Made by a program: the position numbers and the translations under genes. Under the pieces are notes generated by a model. That model was not told the origin of the DNA. It was given only the letters and a program-made list of their open reading frames with translations, and did not search any database. 64,000 nucleotides of DNA, from NCBI RefSeq assembly GCF_013409305.1, contig NZ_JACBZJ010000001.1:4154001-4218000 (forward strand), written 5' to 3'. Source of the DNA: Cellulomonas soli (GTDB lineage Bacteria; Actinomycetota; Actinomycetes; Actinomycetales; Cellulomonadaceae). Position 1 is the stretch's first letter; the number at the start of each line of letters is the position of its first letter. This document shows, one piece after another, positions 9,456 to 18,518 of the stretch.

Positions 9456-10472
9456 TCAGCCTCGACCGGCGCCACCCTGCGCGCCGAGCACGACGCGCAC
9501 CTGCGCGACGTCGGCGTGCATCTGCACCAGCAGGTCCGCGACCGAGTCGAAGCGCAACGTGGGGCGCAGGCGGTCCACGAGGTTGATGACGACCTCCTCG
9601 CCGTACAGGTCGAGGTCCGTGCGGTCCAGGACGTAGGCCTCGACCCGTCGCTGGGTCCCGTCGAACGTCGGGTTGGTCCCGATGGAGATCGCGACCGGCA
9701 GGCCCTCGGCGGCCTCGGCCGACGGCACGGTCCCGTCGGCGTGCCGGACGCGCCGCAACCACCCGGCGTAGACGCCGTCGGCCGGGACCATGCCCCGGGC
9801 GTCCTGACCGAGGTTGGCCGTCGGGAAGCCGAGCTCGCGACCGCGCGCGTCCCCGTGCACCACCGTGCCGCGGACCCGGTGCGCACGGCCCAGCACGTGC
9901 GCGGCCTGCACGACGTCGCCGTGCTCGAGCAGCTCGCGCACCCAGGACGAGGACCAGCGCCTGCGGTGCGGATCGGCGAGGTCGCCGTGGTCGACGTCGG
10001 GGGTCACGTCGCCGATGACCTCGACGGCGAAGCCGTGCTGGGCACCGAGCTGGACCATCGTGGTGAGGTCACCCGCGTTCTGCCAGCCGAAGCGCACGTC
10101 ACGGCCGACGACGACCGCACGCGCCCCCAGCGCATCGACGAGGTACCGCCGGACGAACTCCTCGGGGCTCTGCCGGGCGAACTCCAGGCTGTACGGCAGC
10201 AGCAGGACGGCGTCGAGGCCCGTCGCGGCGAGCAGCTCGAGCCGGTCCTCGTCCCCCGTCAGCAGCGGCGGAGCCGTGTCCGGGCGGTGCACCTGCTGCG
10301 GGTGCGGCGTGAAGGTCACCGCCACCGCTGCGGCCCCGACCGCGCGGGCGTCGGCGCACATGCGCTCCAGCACGCTCACGTGCCCGCGGTGGACGCCGTC
10401 GAAGTTGCCGATCGTGACGACCGAGGGGCCGAAGCCCGCAGGGACGTCCGTCAGACCCGTCCAGACCTGCAC
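9456..10472 (-). CDS. ribF: Bifunctional riboflavin kinase / FMN adenylyltransferase
   Basis: 338 residues. It makes FMN and then FAD from riboflavin. The N-terminal FAD synthetase domain has the nucleotidyltransferase motif TIGNFDGVHRGH (residues 20-31). The C-terminal riboflavin kinase domain has GRELGFPTANL and later AISIGTNPTFDG. GTG at 10470-10472 was chosen because AGGAG lies five bases upstream; the longer frame start at 10493 has no such site. In many actinobacteria it sits between truB and rpsO, which it does here apart from two opposite-strand genes. Confidence 0.96.
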   Translation of the reverse strand: MQVWTGLTDVPAGFGPSVVTIGNFDGVHRGHVSVLERMCADARAVGAAAVAVTFTPHPQQVHRPDTAPPLLTGDEDRLELLAATGLDAVLLLPYSLEFARQSPEEFVRRYLVDALGARAVVVGRDVRFGWQNAGDLTTMVQLGAQHGFAVEVIGDVTPDVDHGDLADPHRRRWSSSWVRELLEHGDVVQAAHVLGRAHRVRGTVVHGDARGRELGFPTANLGQDARGMVPADGVYAGWLRRVRHADGTVPSAEAAEGLPVAISIGTNPTFDGTQRRVEAYVLDRTDLDLYGEEVVINLVDRLRPTLRFDSVADLLVQMHADVAQVRVVLGAQGGAGRG

Positions 10473-10651
10473 ACGTGCTCCTCGTCGGTCCACCCGTCGT
10501 CAACCGACGCACGAGCGCCTCGCGCGTCGTGCGTCCCCGACGGGCAAGCCTGCCACCTGTGGCAGGTGCCGCGCACACGTGGTCCACGCCCGGGCGCGGC
10601 GGAGCGCTCTGGCGGGGCCGGCACCCCGGCGCAGGGGCCTAGGGTCGGGGC

Positions 10652-11191
10652 ATGCGGTGGCAGACGTACGGCGAACGGACCCTCTACGACAGCCCCTGGG
10701 TGAGTCTGAGCCTGGTGGACGTCGACGTCCCCGGCCACGGGCGGCTCGACCACCACGTGGTGCGGATCCCGCGCGGGGCGTCGGGCGTGGTCGTGCACGA
10801 CCTCGACCGCGGCCTGCTGCTGCTGTGGCGGCACCGGTTCATCGTCGACCGATGGGGCTGGGAGATCCCCGCCGGGCGGATCGACGAGGGCGAGAGTGCG
10901 GAGCAGGCAGCCGCACGCGAGGTGCTCGAGGAGACCGGGTGGCGGCCCGGGCCGCTGCGCCCCCTGCTCACGTACCACCCCTCGCCGGGCGCGGTCGACC
11001 AGACCTTCCACGTGTTCGTCGCCGACGGCGCCACGTACGTGGGCCCGCCGTCCGACCCGAGCGAGGCGGACCGGATCGAGTGGGTGCCGCTGGAGGAGGT
11101 GCGCGGGTTCGTCCGTGACGGCTCGCTGGGCGACGGGATGAGCGTGACCGGCGTGCTCCGGTTCCTGCTGGAGCACCCCGAGCGGGCCTGA
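10652..11191 (+). CDS. NUDIX hydrolase, ADP-ribose pyrophosphatase-like
   Basis: 179 residues. A complete Nudix box (GX5EX7REUXEEXGU) spans G75 to W97, with the catalytic REVLEETGW core. The upstream GWEIPAGRIDEGE and the following Pro-rich loop (YHPSPGAVDQTFHVF) fit the ADP-ribose pyrophosphatase subfamily, which cleaves ADP-ribose or other nucleoside diphosphate derivatives with Mg2+. It is on the plus strand between ribF and truB and shares a palindromic terminator with truB. The exact substrate cannot be read from sequence. Confidence 0.9.
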   Translation: MRWQTYGERTLYDSPWVSLSLVDVDVPGHGRLDHHVVRIPRGASGVVVHDLDRGLLLLWRHRFIVDRWGWEIPAGRIDEGESAEQAAAREVLEETGWRPGPLRPLLTYHPSPGAVDQTFHVFVADGATYVGPPSDPSEADRIEWVPLEEVRGFVRDGSLGDGMSVTGVLRFLLEHPERA

Positions 11192-11220
11192 GCCGGGCCC
11201 GTCGGCGGGTGCGGCTCAGG
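11187..11220. terminator. Bidirectional terminator containing both stop codons
   Basis: CCTGAGCCG and CGGCTCAGG form a perfect 9-base stem; the 16-base centre can pair further (CCCG with CGGG). The TGA of the NUDIX gene lies in one arm and the TGA of truB in the other, so one hairpin can serve both converging genes. Confidence 0.7.
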
Positions 11221-12289
11221 CCGGCGCGAGCACGAGCTCCGGGACGGCGTACCCGCCGCGCCGACCGACGAGCGCGACGAGCGAGCCGTCGGGCGCGAGC
11301 GCCGCGACAGGAAGGTCGGCCCGCGAGGCACCGTCGGCGACGCTCTGGTCCTCCGCGACCGTCTGGTCCTCCGCGACCGTCTGGTCCTCCGTGGCCACCT
11401 CGCCTTGCGTGGCCACCTCGTCAGCCCCGGCGACCCCGATGCGTCCGGGGGCCCAGTCGATGCGCTGGCCGTAGGACAACGCCCGCGCCTCGGCCTGCGT
11501 GAGCTCACGCACCGGGAAGGTCGCCCGCGCGGCATCGGCGAGACCGAGCACCTGCAGCGGCACGTCGTCGGGTGCGGCGGCGAGCACGTCGAGGTCGGCC
11601 GCCTGCGCGAGCGCGTAGCCGCCGACCCGCGTGCGCCGCAGGGCGGTGAGGTGCCCGCCGACGCCGAGCGCGGTGCCGAGGTCGCGGGCGAGCGCCCGGA
11701 TGTACGTCCCGGAGGAGCAGACGACCGTCACGTCCACGTCGAGCACGGCGGTGCCGTCCCCGGCGACCTCGGGGCGCACCCCGTGCACCTCGAACCGGCT
11801 GACGGTGACCGGGCGGGGCGGCAGCTCGACATGCTCGCCCGCGCGGACCCGGGCATACGCCCGCTTCCCGTCGACCTTGATGGCCGACACCGCGCTGGGC
11901 ACCTGCTGGATCGGCCCGGTCAGCGGCCCGACCGCTGCACGGACCTGCTCGACGGTCAGCGCCGAGGCGTCGGCCGAGCGCGCCGTCTCCCCCTCGGCGT
12001 CGTCGGTCGTCGTCGACTGCCCGAGACGGATCGTCGCCGTGTACTCCTTGTCCGCGCCCACGACGTAGGTCAGCAGCCGGGTGGCGCGTCCGATGCCGAG
12101 CACGAGGACACCGGTGGCCATCGGGTCGAGGGTCCCGGCGTGCCCGACCTTGCGGGTGCCGGCGAGGTGGCGCATGCGGGCGACGACGTCGTGGCTGGTC
12201 CAGCCCTGCGGCTTGTCGACGACGACGAACCCGTCGTCCGCGGTGGGCCGTCGGGCGCGCGGGGTGCGGGCGGGGCCGGCGGCGCTCAT
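11216..12289 (-). CDS. truB: tRNA pseudouridine(55) synthase TruB
   Basis: 357 residues, longer than typical (about 300). It makes pseudouridine 55 in the T-loop of tRNAs. The catalytic Asp is D55 in GHAGTLDPMATG. Other family motifs are DKPQGWTSHDVV, VPSAVSAIKVDGKRAY and CSSGTYIRALARDLG. The extra length includes an acidic segment built from six-residue TVAEDQ-type repeats (about residues 298-315), placed between the catalytic part and a C-terminal PUA-like end. The ATG overlaps the TGA of the upstream tetR gene (ATGA), so its translation is probably coupled to the regulator. Confidence 0.95.
   Translation of the reverse strand: MSAAGPARTPRARRPTADDGFVVVDKPQGWTSHDVVARMRHLAGTRKVGHAGTLDPMATGVLVLGIGRATRLLTYVVGADKEYTATIRLGQSTTTDDAEGETARSADASALTVEQVRAAVGPLTGPIQQVPSAVSAIKVDGKRAYARVRAGEHVELPPRPVTVSRFEVHGVRPEVAGDGTAVLDVDVTVVCSSGTYIRALARDLGTALGVGGHLTALRRTRVGGYALAQAADLDVLAAAPDDVPLQVLGLADAARATFPVRELTQAEARALSYGQRIDWAPGRIGVAGADEVATQGEVATEDQTVAEDQTVAEDQSVADGASRADLPVAALAPDGSLVALVGRRGGYAVPELVLAPA
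11345..11398. repeat. 18-base tandem repeat inside truB
   Basis: Two identical copies of an 18-base unit (CTGGTCCTCCGCGACCGT, 11345-11362 and 11363-11380) are followed by a third diverged copy (11381-11398). In the truB frame this encodes TVAEDQ-like hexapeptides. Such in-frame minisatellites can change copy number without breaking the gene. Confidence 0.85.
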
Positions 12290-12861
12290 GCGGCCTCCCC
12301 GGTCCCGGCGAGCACGCACTGGACGAGCGCGTCGAGCGAGGGGTCCTCCCCCGTGTGCTCGAGCGCGTCCACCCCGAGCAGCACGTTGATGAGCATGCCT
12401 TGTGCGACGAAGGTGCGGGCCGCGTCGGGATCGGCGCCGGTGCGCTCCCGGAAGAGCCGGAACGTCTCGCCGAGAGTCGTCCTGGCCAGCGCCGAGACCT
12501 CCGGGTCGACCCCTCCGTTGAACCCGAGCACGACGAGCCGCAGCAGGTCGCGGTCGTCGAGCAGCAGCGTGTAGGCCAGCGCCATCTGCTTGTCGGCCTG
12601 CGGCCCCGCGGGCACGGCGGACATCGCGGCGAGGATCTCCTGGCACGCCTGCCGGTAGGTCTCGACGAGCAACGCGCGCTTGGTGCCGAAGAGGCGCACG
12701 ACGTAGGGCTGCGAGACCCCGGCGGCCCGGGCCACGTCGTCGGTGCTGGCGCCCACGCCCCCCTGCGCGAACACCCGGCGGGCGGCGGCGAGGATCTGGT
12801 CGCGTCGTTGCGCTCCGGTCATGCGGGCCGCGGGTTCGGTCGAGGTCACCATGGTTGACAT
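12286..12861 (-). CDS. TetR-family regulator of the adjacent MFS exporter
   Basis: 191 residues. The N-terminal helix-turn-helix is clear (ILAAARRVFAQGG, then TDDVARAAGVSQPYVVRLFG), followed by a ligand-binding domain with TetR_C-type helices (LLRLVVLGFNGGVDPEV). It diverges from a 14-helix drug exporter, and the exporter promoter overlaps the start of this gene, the classic layout of a TetR repressor controlling an efflux pump and itself. ATG 12861 is the annotated start; ATG 12852 is an alternative. The stop overlaps the truB ATG by four bases. Confidence 0.9.
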   Translation of the reverse strand: MSTMVTSTEPAARMTGAQRRDQILAAARRVFAQGGVGASTDDVARAAGVSQPYVVRLFGTKRALLVETYRQACQEILAAMSAVPAGPQADKQMALAYTLLLDDRDLLRLVVLGFNGGVDPEVSALARTTLGETFRLFRERTGADPDAARTFVAQGMLINVLLGVDALEHTGEDPSLDALVQCVLAGTGEAA

Positions 12862-12883
12862 GTTATCAGCCGATGCCTACTGT
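12855..12883 (+). promoter_or_regulatory. Promoter of the MFS exporter
   Basis: A consensus TTGACA (12855-12860), 17 bases, then TACTGT (12878-12883), about 40 bases before the exporter GTG. It overlaps the first codons of the divergent tetR gene. The surrounding AT-rich stretch has two similar half-sites on the minus strand (CTGATAACA and CTGATTACTAACA), possible repressor contacts. Confidence 0.65.
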
Positions 12884-12924
12884 CCCCCTTGTTAGTAATC
12901 AGTCAATGACAACAAGGAGCTGAC

Positions 12925-14385
12925 GTGACCTCCATCGACCGACGCCCCCGCACGGCGCCCCGCACCGCGCTCGCGCTCCTCGCCGCCTCCGTCCCGATGT
13001 TCCTGGCGACGCTGGACAACCTCGTCATTACCACGGCCCTGCCCGTGCTGCGGACCGAGCTGTCCGCGACCCTCGAGCAGCTGCAGTGGATGATCAACGC
13101 CTACACCCTCGCCTTCGCAGCGCTCATGATCGCCGCGGCCACGCTCGGCGACCGCTGGGGCCGACGCCGCGTCTTCCTCACCGGCATCACGGTCTTCGGA
13201 CTGGCCTCGATCGGCTCGGCGCTCGCGACCGACCCGGCCACCCTCATCGCCGCACGCGCCGTGCAGGGCGCCGGTGCCGCCGCGATCATGCCGCTCTCGC
13301 TCACCCTGCTCGCCGGATCCGTGCCGGCAGCCCGACGAGCCATGGCGATCGGGCTCTGGGGTGCGATCTCCGGGCTCGGCGTCGCGCTGGGACCCGTGAT
13401 CGGCGGCGCCGTGGTCGACGGGATCTCCTGGCAGGCCATCTTCTGGGTGAACGTGCCGGTCGCCGCCGTCGCCGTGCTGCTGGTGCGCATGGTGCTTCCC
13501 GAGTCGTACGGACGCCGCCAGCCGCTCGACGTCCCCGGCGTCCTGCTCGCAGGGTCGGCCGTGCTCGCCACGGTGTGGGCCATCACCCGGGGGAACGACG
13601 ACGGGTGGACATCCACCCGTGTCCTGGGCGGGCTCGCCCTCGGCGCCGCGCTGCTCGCCGGGTTCCTCGTCCGCGAGACCCGTGCGACGCACCCGCTCGT
13701 CCCGCTGCACCTGTTCCGGGTCCGCAGCTTCGCCGCCGCCAACGGCTCGGCCTTCCTCTTCTCGGTCGGCGTGTTCGGACTGGTCTTCCTGCTCTCGCAG
13801 TACCTGCAGATCGGCCAGGGGTACACCCCGCTCCAGGCGGGACTGCGCACGCTGCCGTGGACCGCCGCACCGATGCTCGTCGCACCCGTCGCCGGGATGC
13901 TCGCACCCCGCCTGGGGGTCAGGCCCCTGCTCGTCACCGGACTCGCCCTGCAGTCGATCGGCCTGGGCTGGATGGGGCTGCTCGTGGGAGGCGCGACCAC
14001 CTACCCCCAGCTCGTCCCCGGGCTCGTGCTCGCGGGCGTCGGCATGGGGCTCACCTTCGCCCCGGCGGCCACCGCGGTCCTCGCCGACATGGCCCCCGAC
14101 GACCACGGCACGGCCAGCTCGGTCAACGCGACCCTGCGGGAGATCGGCGGGGCGCTCGGCGTGGCCGTCCTGGTGGCCGTGTTCCAGGCCGCCGACGGGA
14201 CCCTGACCCCCGACGGGTACGCGGGCGGCCTGCGCCCGGCAGCGCTCGTCGGGGCCGCGGTCGTGGCCCTCGGCGCGCTGGTCGCCCTGCGCGTCCCGCG
14301 CGCCACCGGACGGCTGCGCCCGACGACCACCGGCACCGAGGCGCCCCGGCCCGCCGACGTCGCCACCCCGGTCGGCGCGGCCTGA
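12925..14385 (+). CDS. MFS drug:proton antiporter, DHA2 family (14 membrane helices)
   Basis: 486 residues, with about 14 hydrophobic segments. Family signatures: LDNLVITTALPVL in helix 1 (DHA2 motif D1), GDRWGRRRVFLTG after helix 2 (motif A), and ISGLGVALGPVIGGAVVDG in helix 5 (antiporter motif C), so an EmrB/QacA-like proton-coupled exporter of drugs or metabolites in the inner membrane. GTG 12925 has AAGGAG seven bases upstream. The divergent TetR gene is the likely repressor. The end is a short Pro/Thr-rich cytoplasmic tail. The substrate is unknown. Confidence 0.93.
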   Translation: MTSIDRRPRTAPRTALALLAASVPMFLATLDNLVITTALPVLRTELSATLEQLQWMINAYTLAFAALMIAAATLGDRWGRRRVFLTGITVFGLASIGSALATDPATLIAARAVQGAGAAAIMPLSLTLLAGSVPAARRAMAIGLWGAISGLGVALGPVIGGAVVDGISWQAIFWVNVPVAAVAVLLVRMVLPESYGRRQPLDVPGVLLAGSAVLATVWAITRGNDDGWTSTRVLGGLALGAALLAGFLVRETRATHPLVPLHLFRVRSFAAANGSAFLFSVGVFGLVFLLSQYLQIGQGYTPLQAGLRTLPWTAAPMLVAPVAGMLAPRLGVRPLLVTGLALQSIGLGWMGLLVGGATTYPQLVPGLVLAGVGMGLTFAPAATAVLADMAPDDHGTASSVNATLREIGGALGVAVLVAVFQAADGTLTPDGYAGGLRPAALVGAAVVALGALVALRVPRATGRLRPTTTGTEAPRPADVATPVGAA

Positions 14386-14468
14386 CCACCCAGCCGGGCC
14401 CGGACCGCCGCCGCCGACATCGCTGAGGTGACCGACGGCGCACGACCGATCGTCACCGAAGAACGCTA

Positions 14469-14498
14469 GACCCCCGCCGCCAGCAGGCTGCGGGGGTC
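14469..14498. terminator. Terminator between MFS gene and rbfA
   Basis: GACCCCCGC and GCGGGGGTC form a perfect 9-base stem around 12 bases, in the gap between the converging MFS and rbfA genes. On the minus strand the following bases are moderately T-rich (TCTAGCGTTCTT), so it fits the end of the infB-rbfA transcript best. Confidence 0.7.
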
Positions 14499-14517
14499 GA
14501 CGCGTGCGCGCTACGCG

Positions 14518-14958
14518 TCAGTCCTCGTCCTCGTCCTCGTCCGCCGGGCGGCGGTACGGGTCGCTGTCACCCGCGTGCGTGGCACGCGCCGCCAGCGCGG
14601 CGACCTCGGCGTCACGACGAGCAGCCTCGTGCAGTGCGGCGTCCAGGTGCGCGGCCGTCTCCGGCACCGCGTCCAGGTGGAACGCCAACGTCGGCGTGAG
14701 CCGGATGCCCGTCTGCTTGCCGACCTCCGAGCGGATGACGCCCTTCGCGCTCTCGAGCGCCTTGCCGCTCTCGGTGCGCGCCTCGTCATCACCGAGGACC
14801 GTGTAGAACACGTCCGCGTGCTGCAGGTCGCCCGTCACCCGGACGTCCGTCACCGTGACGAACCCCAGACGCGGGTCCTTGATGCGGGTGTCGAGCATCT
14901 GCGCGACGACCTGCTGGATGCGCTCGGCCAGCTTGCGAGCGCGTGCGGTGTCCGCCAT
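14518..14958 (-). CDS. rbfA: Ribosome-binding factor A
   Basis: 146 residues. It is a single KH-like domain ([36 protein letters not shown], and [16 protein letters not shown]) that helps mature the 16S rRNA 5' end and 30S subunit, important in the cold. The C-terminal tail is acidic (ADEDEDED). It follows infB on the same strand after 150 bases. In Streptomyces truB follows directly; here a TetR/MFS pair intervenes. Confidence 0.96.
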   Translation of the reverse strand: MADTARARKLAERIQQVVAQMLDTRIKDPRLGFVTVTDVRVTGDLQHADVFYTVLGDDEARTESGKALESAKGVIRSEVGKQTGIRLTPTLAFHLDAVPETAAHLDAALHEAARRDAEVAALAARATHAGDSDPYRRPADEDEDED

Positions 14959-15059
14959 GTGCCGTCCTTCCTCCTACGAGCCGTCGACCCTCCCGGGCCG
15001 GGGTCGTACCGGCCGCCGACTCCCTGCCGGCGGCACCGACACGCGAGCCGCGACGCCGG

Positions 15060-15079
15060 GCCGGACGGTGAGGTCCGGC
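15060..15079 (-). terminator. Putative hairpin after infB
   Basis: GCCGGAC and GTCCGGC form a perfect 7-base stem with a 6-base loop, 29 bases after the infB stop. A second stem (GCCGCCG with CGGCGGC) lies further on at about 15012-15034. Either may reduce read-through into rbfA. Confidence 0.4.
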
Positions 15080-15108
15080 GCCGGAGCCGCGGCCCGCGGT
15101 CGTCCTGG

Positions 15109-17985
15109 TCAGGCGCGAGGCTTCTCGCGCATCTCCCAGGTCTCGATGATGTCGCCGATCTCCACGTCGTTGAACGAGCCGAGACCGATACCGCACTCGT
15201 AGCCCTCGCGGACCTCGGTGGCGTCGTCCTTGAACCGCTTGAGCGACTCGATCGTCAGGTTGTCCCCGATGACCTTGCCGTTGCGCAGGACGCGCGCCTT
15301 GGTGTTGCGGCGGATCTCGCCCGACCGGACGATCGAGCCGGCGATGTTGCCGAACTTGGAGGAGCGGAACACCTCGCGCACCTCGGCCGAACCGAGCTGC
15401 GCCTCCTCGTACTCCGGCTTGAGCATGCCCTTGAGCGCTGCCTCGACGTCGTCGATCGCCTGGTAGATGACCGAGTAGAAGCGCACGTCGACGCCCTCAC
15501 GGTCCGCCAGCTCCTCGACCCGCTCGGCGTACTTGACGTTGAAGCCGATGATGATCGCCGAGTCGACCGTGGCCAGGTTGACGTCGTTCTGCGTGATGGC
15601 ACCCACCCCACGGTGGATGACCCGCAGCTCGACCTCGTCGCCGACGTCGATCTTGAGCAGGGCGTCCTCGAGTGCCTCGACGGCACCGGAGACGTCGCCC
15701 TTGAGGACCAGGTTGAGGGTCTCGACCTTGCCCTGCTGCAGCGCCTGCGTGAAGTCCTCGAGGCTGATGCGCTTGCGACGCTTGGCCAGGAGGGCGGCGC
15801 GCTCGGCAGCCTCGCGCTTCTCGGCGATCTGACGGGCGGTGCGCTCGTCCGGTGCCACCAGGAAGGTGTCACCGGCGCTCGGCACCGACGCCAGGCCGAG
15901 GACCTGCACCGGACGGGCCGGACCGGCCTCGGTGAGCGCGTTGCCGTGCTCGTCGAACATCGCCCGGACACGGCCGTGGGCCGTGCCGGCGACGATCGCG
16001 TCACCGACGTGCAGCGTGCCCGACTGGACCAGCACGGTCGCGACCGCACCGCGTCCCTTGTCGAGGTTGGCCTCGATGGCCACGCCGCGCGCGTCCTTGT
16101 CGGGGTTGGCCCGAAGGTCGAGCGAGGCGTCCGCGGTGAGCAGCACGGCCTCGAGCAGCTGGTCGATGCCGATGCGCTGCTTGGCGGACACGTCGACGAA
16201 CATGGTGTCGCCGCCGTACTCCTCGGCCACCAGGTTGTACTCGGTGAGCTGCTGGCGGATCTTGGCGGGGTTGGCCCCCTCCTTGTCCACCTTGTTGACG
16301 GCCACCACGATCGGCACGCCGGCGGCCTGGGCGTGGTTGAGCGCCTCGATGGTCTGCGGCATCACGCCGTCGTCCGCCGCGACCACGAGGATCGCGATGT
16401 CGGTGACCTGCGCACCACGGGCACGCATGGCGGTGAACGCCTCGTGGCCCGGGGTGTCGATGAACGTGATGGCGCGGTCGATGCCCTCGTGCTCGGCGCG
16501 CACCTGGTACGCACCGATGTGCTGGGTGATGCCGCCGGCCTCGCCCGCGACGACGTCCGTCGAGCGGATCGCGTCGAGGAGCTTGGTCTTGCCGTGGTCG
16601 ACGTGACCCATGACGGTCACGACCGGCGGGCGTGCCTGCAGGTCGTCGTCCGTCTCGGCGTCGAGCTCGGCCTCCAGGTCGATGTCGAAGGACCCGAGAA
16701 GCTCGCGGTCCTCCTCCTCGGCGGAGACCATCTCGATGACGTAGCCGAGCTCGACCGCGAGCGTGCCGAACGTGTCCTCGTCGAGCGACTGCGTCGCCGT
16801 GGCCATCTCACCGAGGTGGAACAGCACCGTGACCAGCGAGGCCGGGTTCGCGTCGATCTTGTCGGCGAAGTCGTTCAGGGACGAGCCGTGACGCAGACGG
16901 ACGACGGTCTTGCCGTTGCCGCGCGGAACCTGCACGCCGCCGAGCGACGGCGCCTGCATCTGCTCGAACTCCTGGCGCTTCGCACGCTTCGACTTGCGCC
17001 CACGGACGGGGCGCCCTCCGGCGCGACCGAACGCACCCTGCGTGCTGCCGCGACCGGCACCGCCGGGACGACCGCCGCCGCCACCGGGACGACCGGCGAA
17101 ACCGCCGCCACCGGCACCCGGGGCACCACCGGCGCCACCAGGGCCACCGGGACGACCGGCGAAACCGCCACGTCCGCCACCGGCACCGCCGGGACGACCG
17201 GCACCACCGGCGGGGCGCTCACCCGGGCGACCGACGCCGCTCGAGGTGCGGCCCGGCATCATGCCGGGGTTGGGGCGCGGACCACCCGGGCGCGGACCAC
17301 CCGGACGGGGGCCGCCGGGACGCTCGCCCGCAGACGCGGCCGGAGCACCCTCGGTGCGACGCTCACCCGGACGGGGCATGCCCTGCGACGGCGCGAACGG
17401 GTTGTTTCCCGGACGCGGGCCACCGGGACGCGGACCGCCGGCACGATCGCCCGACGGGCGCTCGCCCGAGGAGCGCTCACCCTGGCGGGGCATGCCCTGC
17501 GAGGGTGCGAACGGGTTGTTGCCCGGTCGCGGCGCGCCGGGACGCGGGCTGCCGGGGCGCGGTGCCTGGGCCGCCGGTGCGGCAGGAGCCGGTGCGGCGG
17601 GCGCGGGTGCGCTCGGCGCCGGGGCCGCGGGACGAGCAGGACGCTGTGCCGCAGGGGCGGCCGGCGCGGGCGCAGCCGGAGCAGCGGGGGCCGCTGCGAC
17701 GGGTGCCGGGGCGGCCGGGGCGGCGACGGCGGGCGCGGACGCAGCGGGGGCGGCCGGCGCGGGTGCGGCCGGTCGCGCAGCGGCGGGCTTGGGAGCCGCC
17801 GGCGCAGCGGACGCGGACGCGCCGCCACCGACGGGGTACATGTCGCGCAGCTTGCGCACGACGGGCGGCTCGATGGTCGAGGACGCCGATCGGACGAACT
17901 CGCCGAGCTCGCCCAGCTTGTTCATGATGGTCTTGCTTTCCACCCCGAGCTCCTTGGCGAGCTCGTAGACGCGGACCTTAGCCAC
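15109..17985 (-). CDS. infB: Translation initiation factor IF-2
   Basis: 958 residues. IF-2 is the GTPase that places initiator tRNA in the ribosomal P site. The N-terminal IF2_N domain ([21 protein letters not shown]) is followed by a region of about 270 residues of Ala/Pro, then Gly/Arg/Pro. That region includes two copies of [15 protein letters not shown]. The GTPase domain has GHVDHGKT (460-467), DTPGHE, NKVD and SAK motifs, and then the C-terminal tRNA-binding domains ([19 protein letters not shown]). GTG 17983-17985 has AGGAGAG upstream; the longer frame is not IF-2-like. Confidence 0.97.
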   Translation of the reverse strand: MAKVRVYELAKELGVESKTIMNKLGELGEFVRSASSTIEPPVVRKLRDMYPVGGGASASAAPAAPKPAAARPAAPAPAAPAASAPAVAAPAAPAPVAAAPAAPAAPAPAAPAAQRPARPAAPAPSAPAPAAPAPAAPAAQAPRPGSPRPGAPRPGNNPFAPSQGMPRQGERSSGERPSGDRAGGPRPGGPRPGNNPFAPSQGMPRPGERRTEGAPAASAGERPGGPRPGGPRPGGPRPNPGMMPGRTSSGVGRPGERPAGGAGRPGGAGGGRGGFAGRPGGPGGAGGAPGAGGGGFAGRPGGGGGRPGGAGRGSTQGAFGRAGGRPVRGRKSKRAKRQEFEQMQAPSLGGVQVPRGNGKTVVRLRHGSSLNDFADKIDANPASLVTVLFHLGEMATATQSLDEDTFGTLAVELGYVIEMVSAEEEDRELLGSFDIDLEAELDAETDDDLQARPPVVTVMGHVDHGKTKLLDAIRSTDVVAGEAGGITQHIGAYQVRAEHEGIDRAITFIDTPGHEAFTAMRARGAQVTDIAILVVAADDGVMPQTIEALNHAQAAGVPIVVAVNKVDKEGANPAKIRQQLTEYNLVAEEYGGDTMFVDVSAKQRIGIDQLLEAVLLTADASLDLRANPDKDARGVAIEANLDKGRGAVATVLVQSGTLHVGDAIVAGTAHGRVRAMFDEHGNALTEAGPARPVQVLGLASVPSAGDTFLVAPDERTARQIAEKREAAERAALLAKRRKRISLEDFTQALQQGKVETLNLVLKGDVSGAVEALEDALLKIDVGDEVELRVIHRGVGAITQNDVNLATVDSAIIIGFNVKYAERVEELADREGVDVRFYSVIYQAIDDVEAALKGMLKPEYEEAQLGSAEVREVFRSSKFGNIAGSIVRSGEIRRNTKARVLRNGKVIGDNLTIESLKRFKDDATEVREGYECGIGLGSFNDVEIGDIIETWEMREKPRA

Positions 17986-18056
17986 ATCTCTCCTGTCTCG
18001 GTCCGCCCGGGACAGGGTCGGACCGTCGTTAGTGCGGGGCACTCATCGCTGGGTGC

Positions 18057-18518
18057 TCATCGGTGCGTGCTCATCGGGCAGCCATCGGCTTCCAACCCGC
18101 TTCCCTGTCGACGATCGGCTTCCACCCCCGGGATGGTCCCGGCGGTGTCCTCCTGGCTCTGCTCAAGACGGCGCTGCACCGCCGTGTGGTCCGCGGGGCC
18201 TGCCAGTCGCAGGGCCCTGCTGAACGCACGCCGACGCACGGCGAGCTCGAAGCAGTCAGGATCGGGGTGCAGCCACGCACCCCTGCCCGGCATCCGACGC
18301 CGTTCGTCCACGACCAGCACGGGAGCTCCCGTGCCGTCGGTGACGGCGACGACCCTCAGCAGGGCTGACCTCGGGCCGGGACCACGGCACCCCACGCACG
18401 TGCGCACTGGACCTGCGACGGGCAGCACGGTGCGCGCTGCGGGTTCGGGGGTCCGCCTGCTCGGCGAGGAGAGCCGGGCGTCCGGCCCAGCCGCGGCAAG
18501 TCTACCCTTTCGCGTCAC
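18057..18518 (-). CDS. ylxR: YlxR-family RNA-binding protein (DUF448)
   Basis: About 153 residues. The conserved YlxR core is [19 protein letters not shown], later [24 protein letters not shown], an RNA-binding fold always found between nusA and infB. The start is uncertain: GTG 18518 overlaps the nusA stop (GTGA) but adds about 35 residues ahead of the core, while an internal GTG before RTCVGC would give a 118-residue protein closer to the family. In other bacteria YlxR has been linked to RNase P and to gene regulation; its role here is unproven. Confidence 0.85.
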   Translation of the reverse strand: MTRKGRLAAAGPDARLSSPSRRTPEPAARTVLPVAGPVRTCVGCRGPGPRSALLRVVAVTDGTGAPVLVVDERRRMPGRGAWLHPDPDCFELAVRRRAFSRALRLAGPADHTAVQRRLEQSQEDTAGTIPGVEADRRQGSGLEADGCPMSTHR

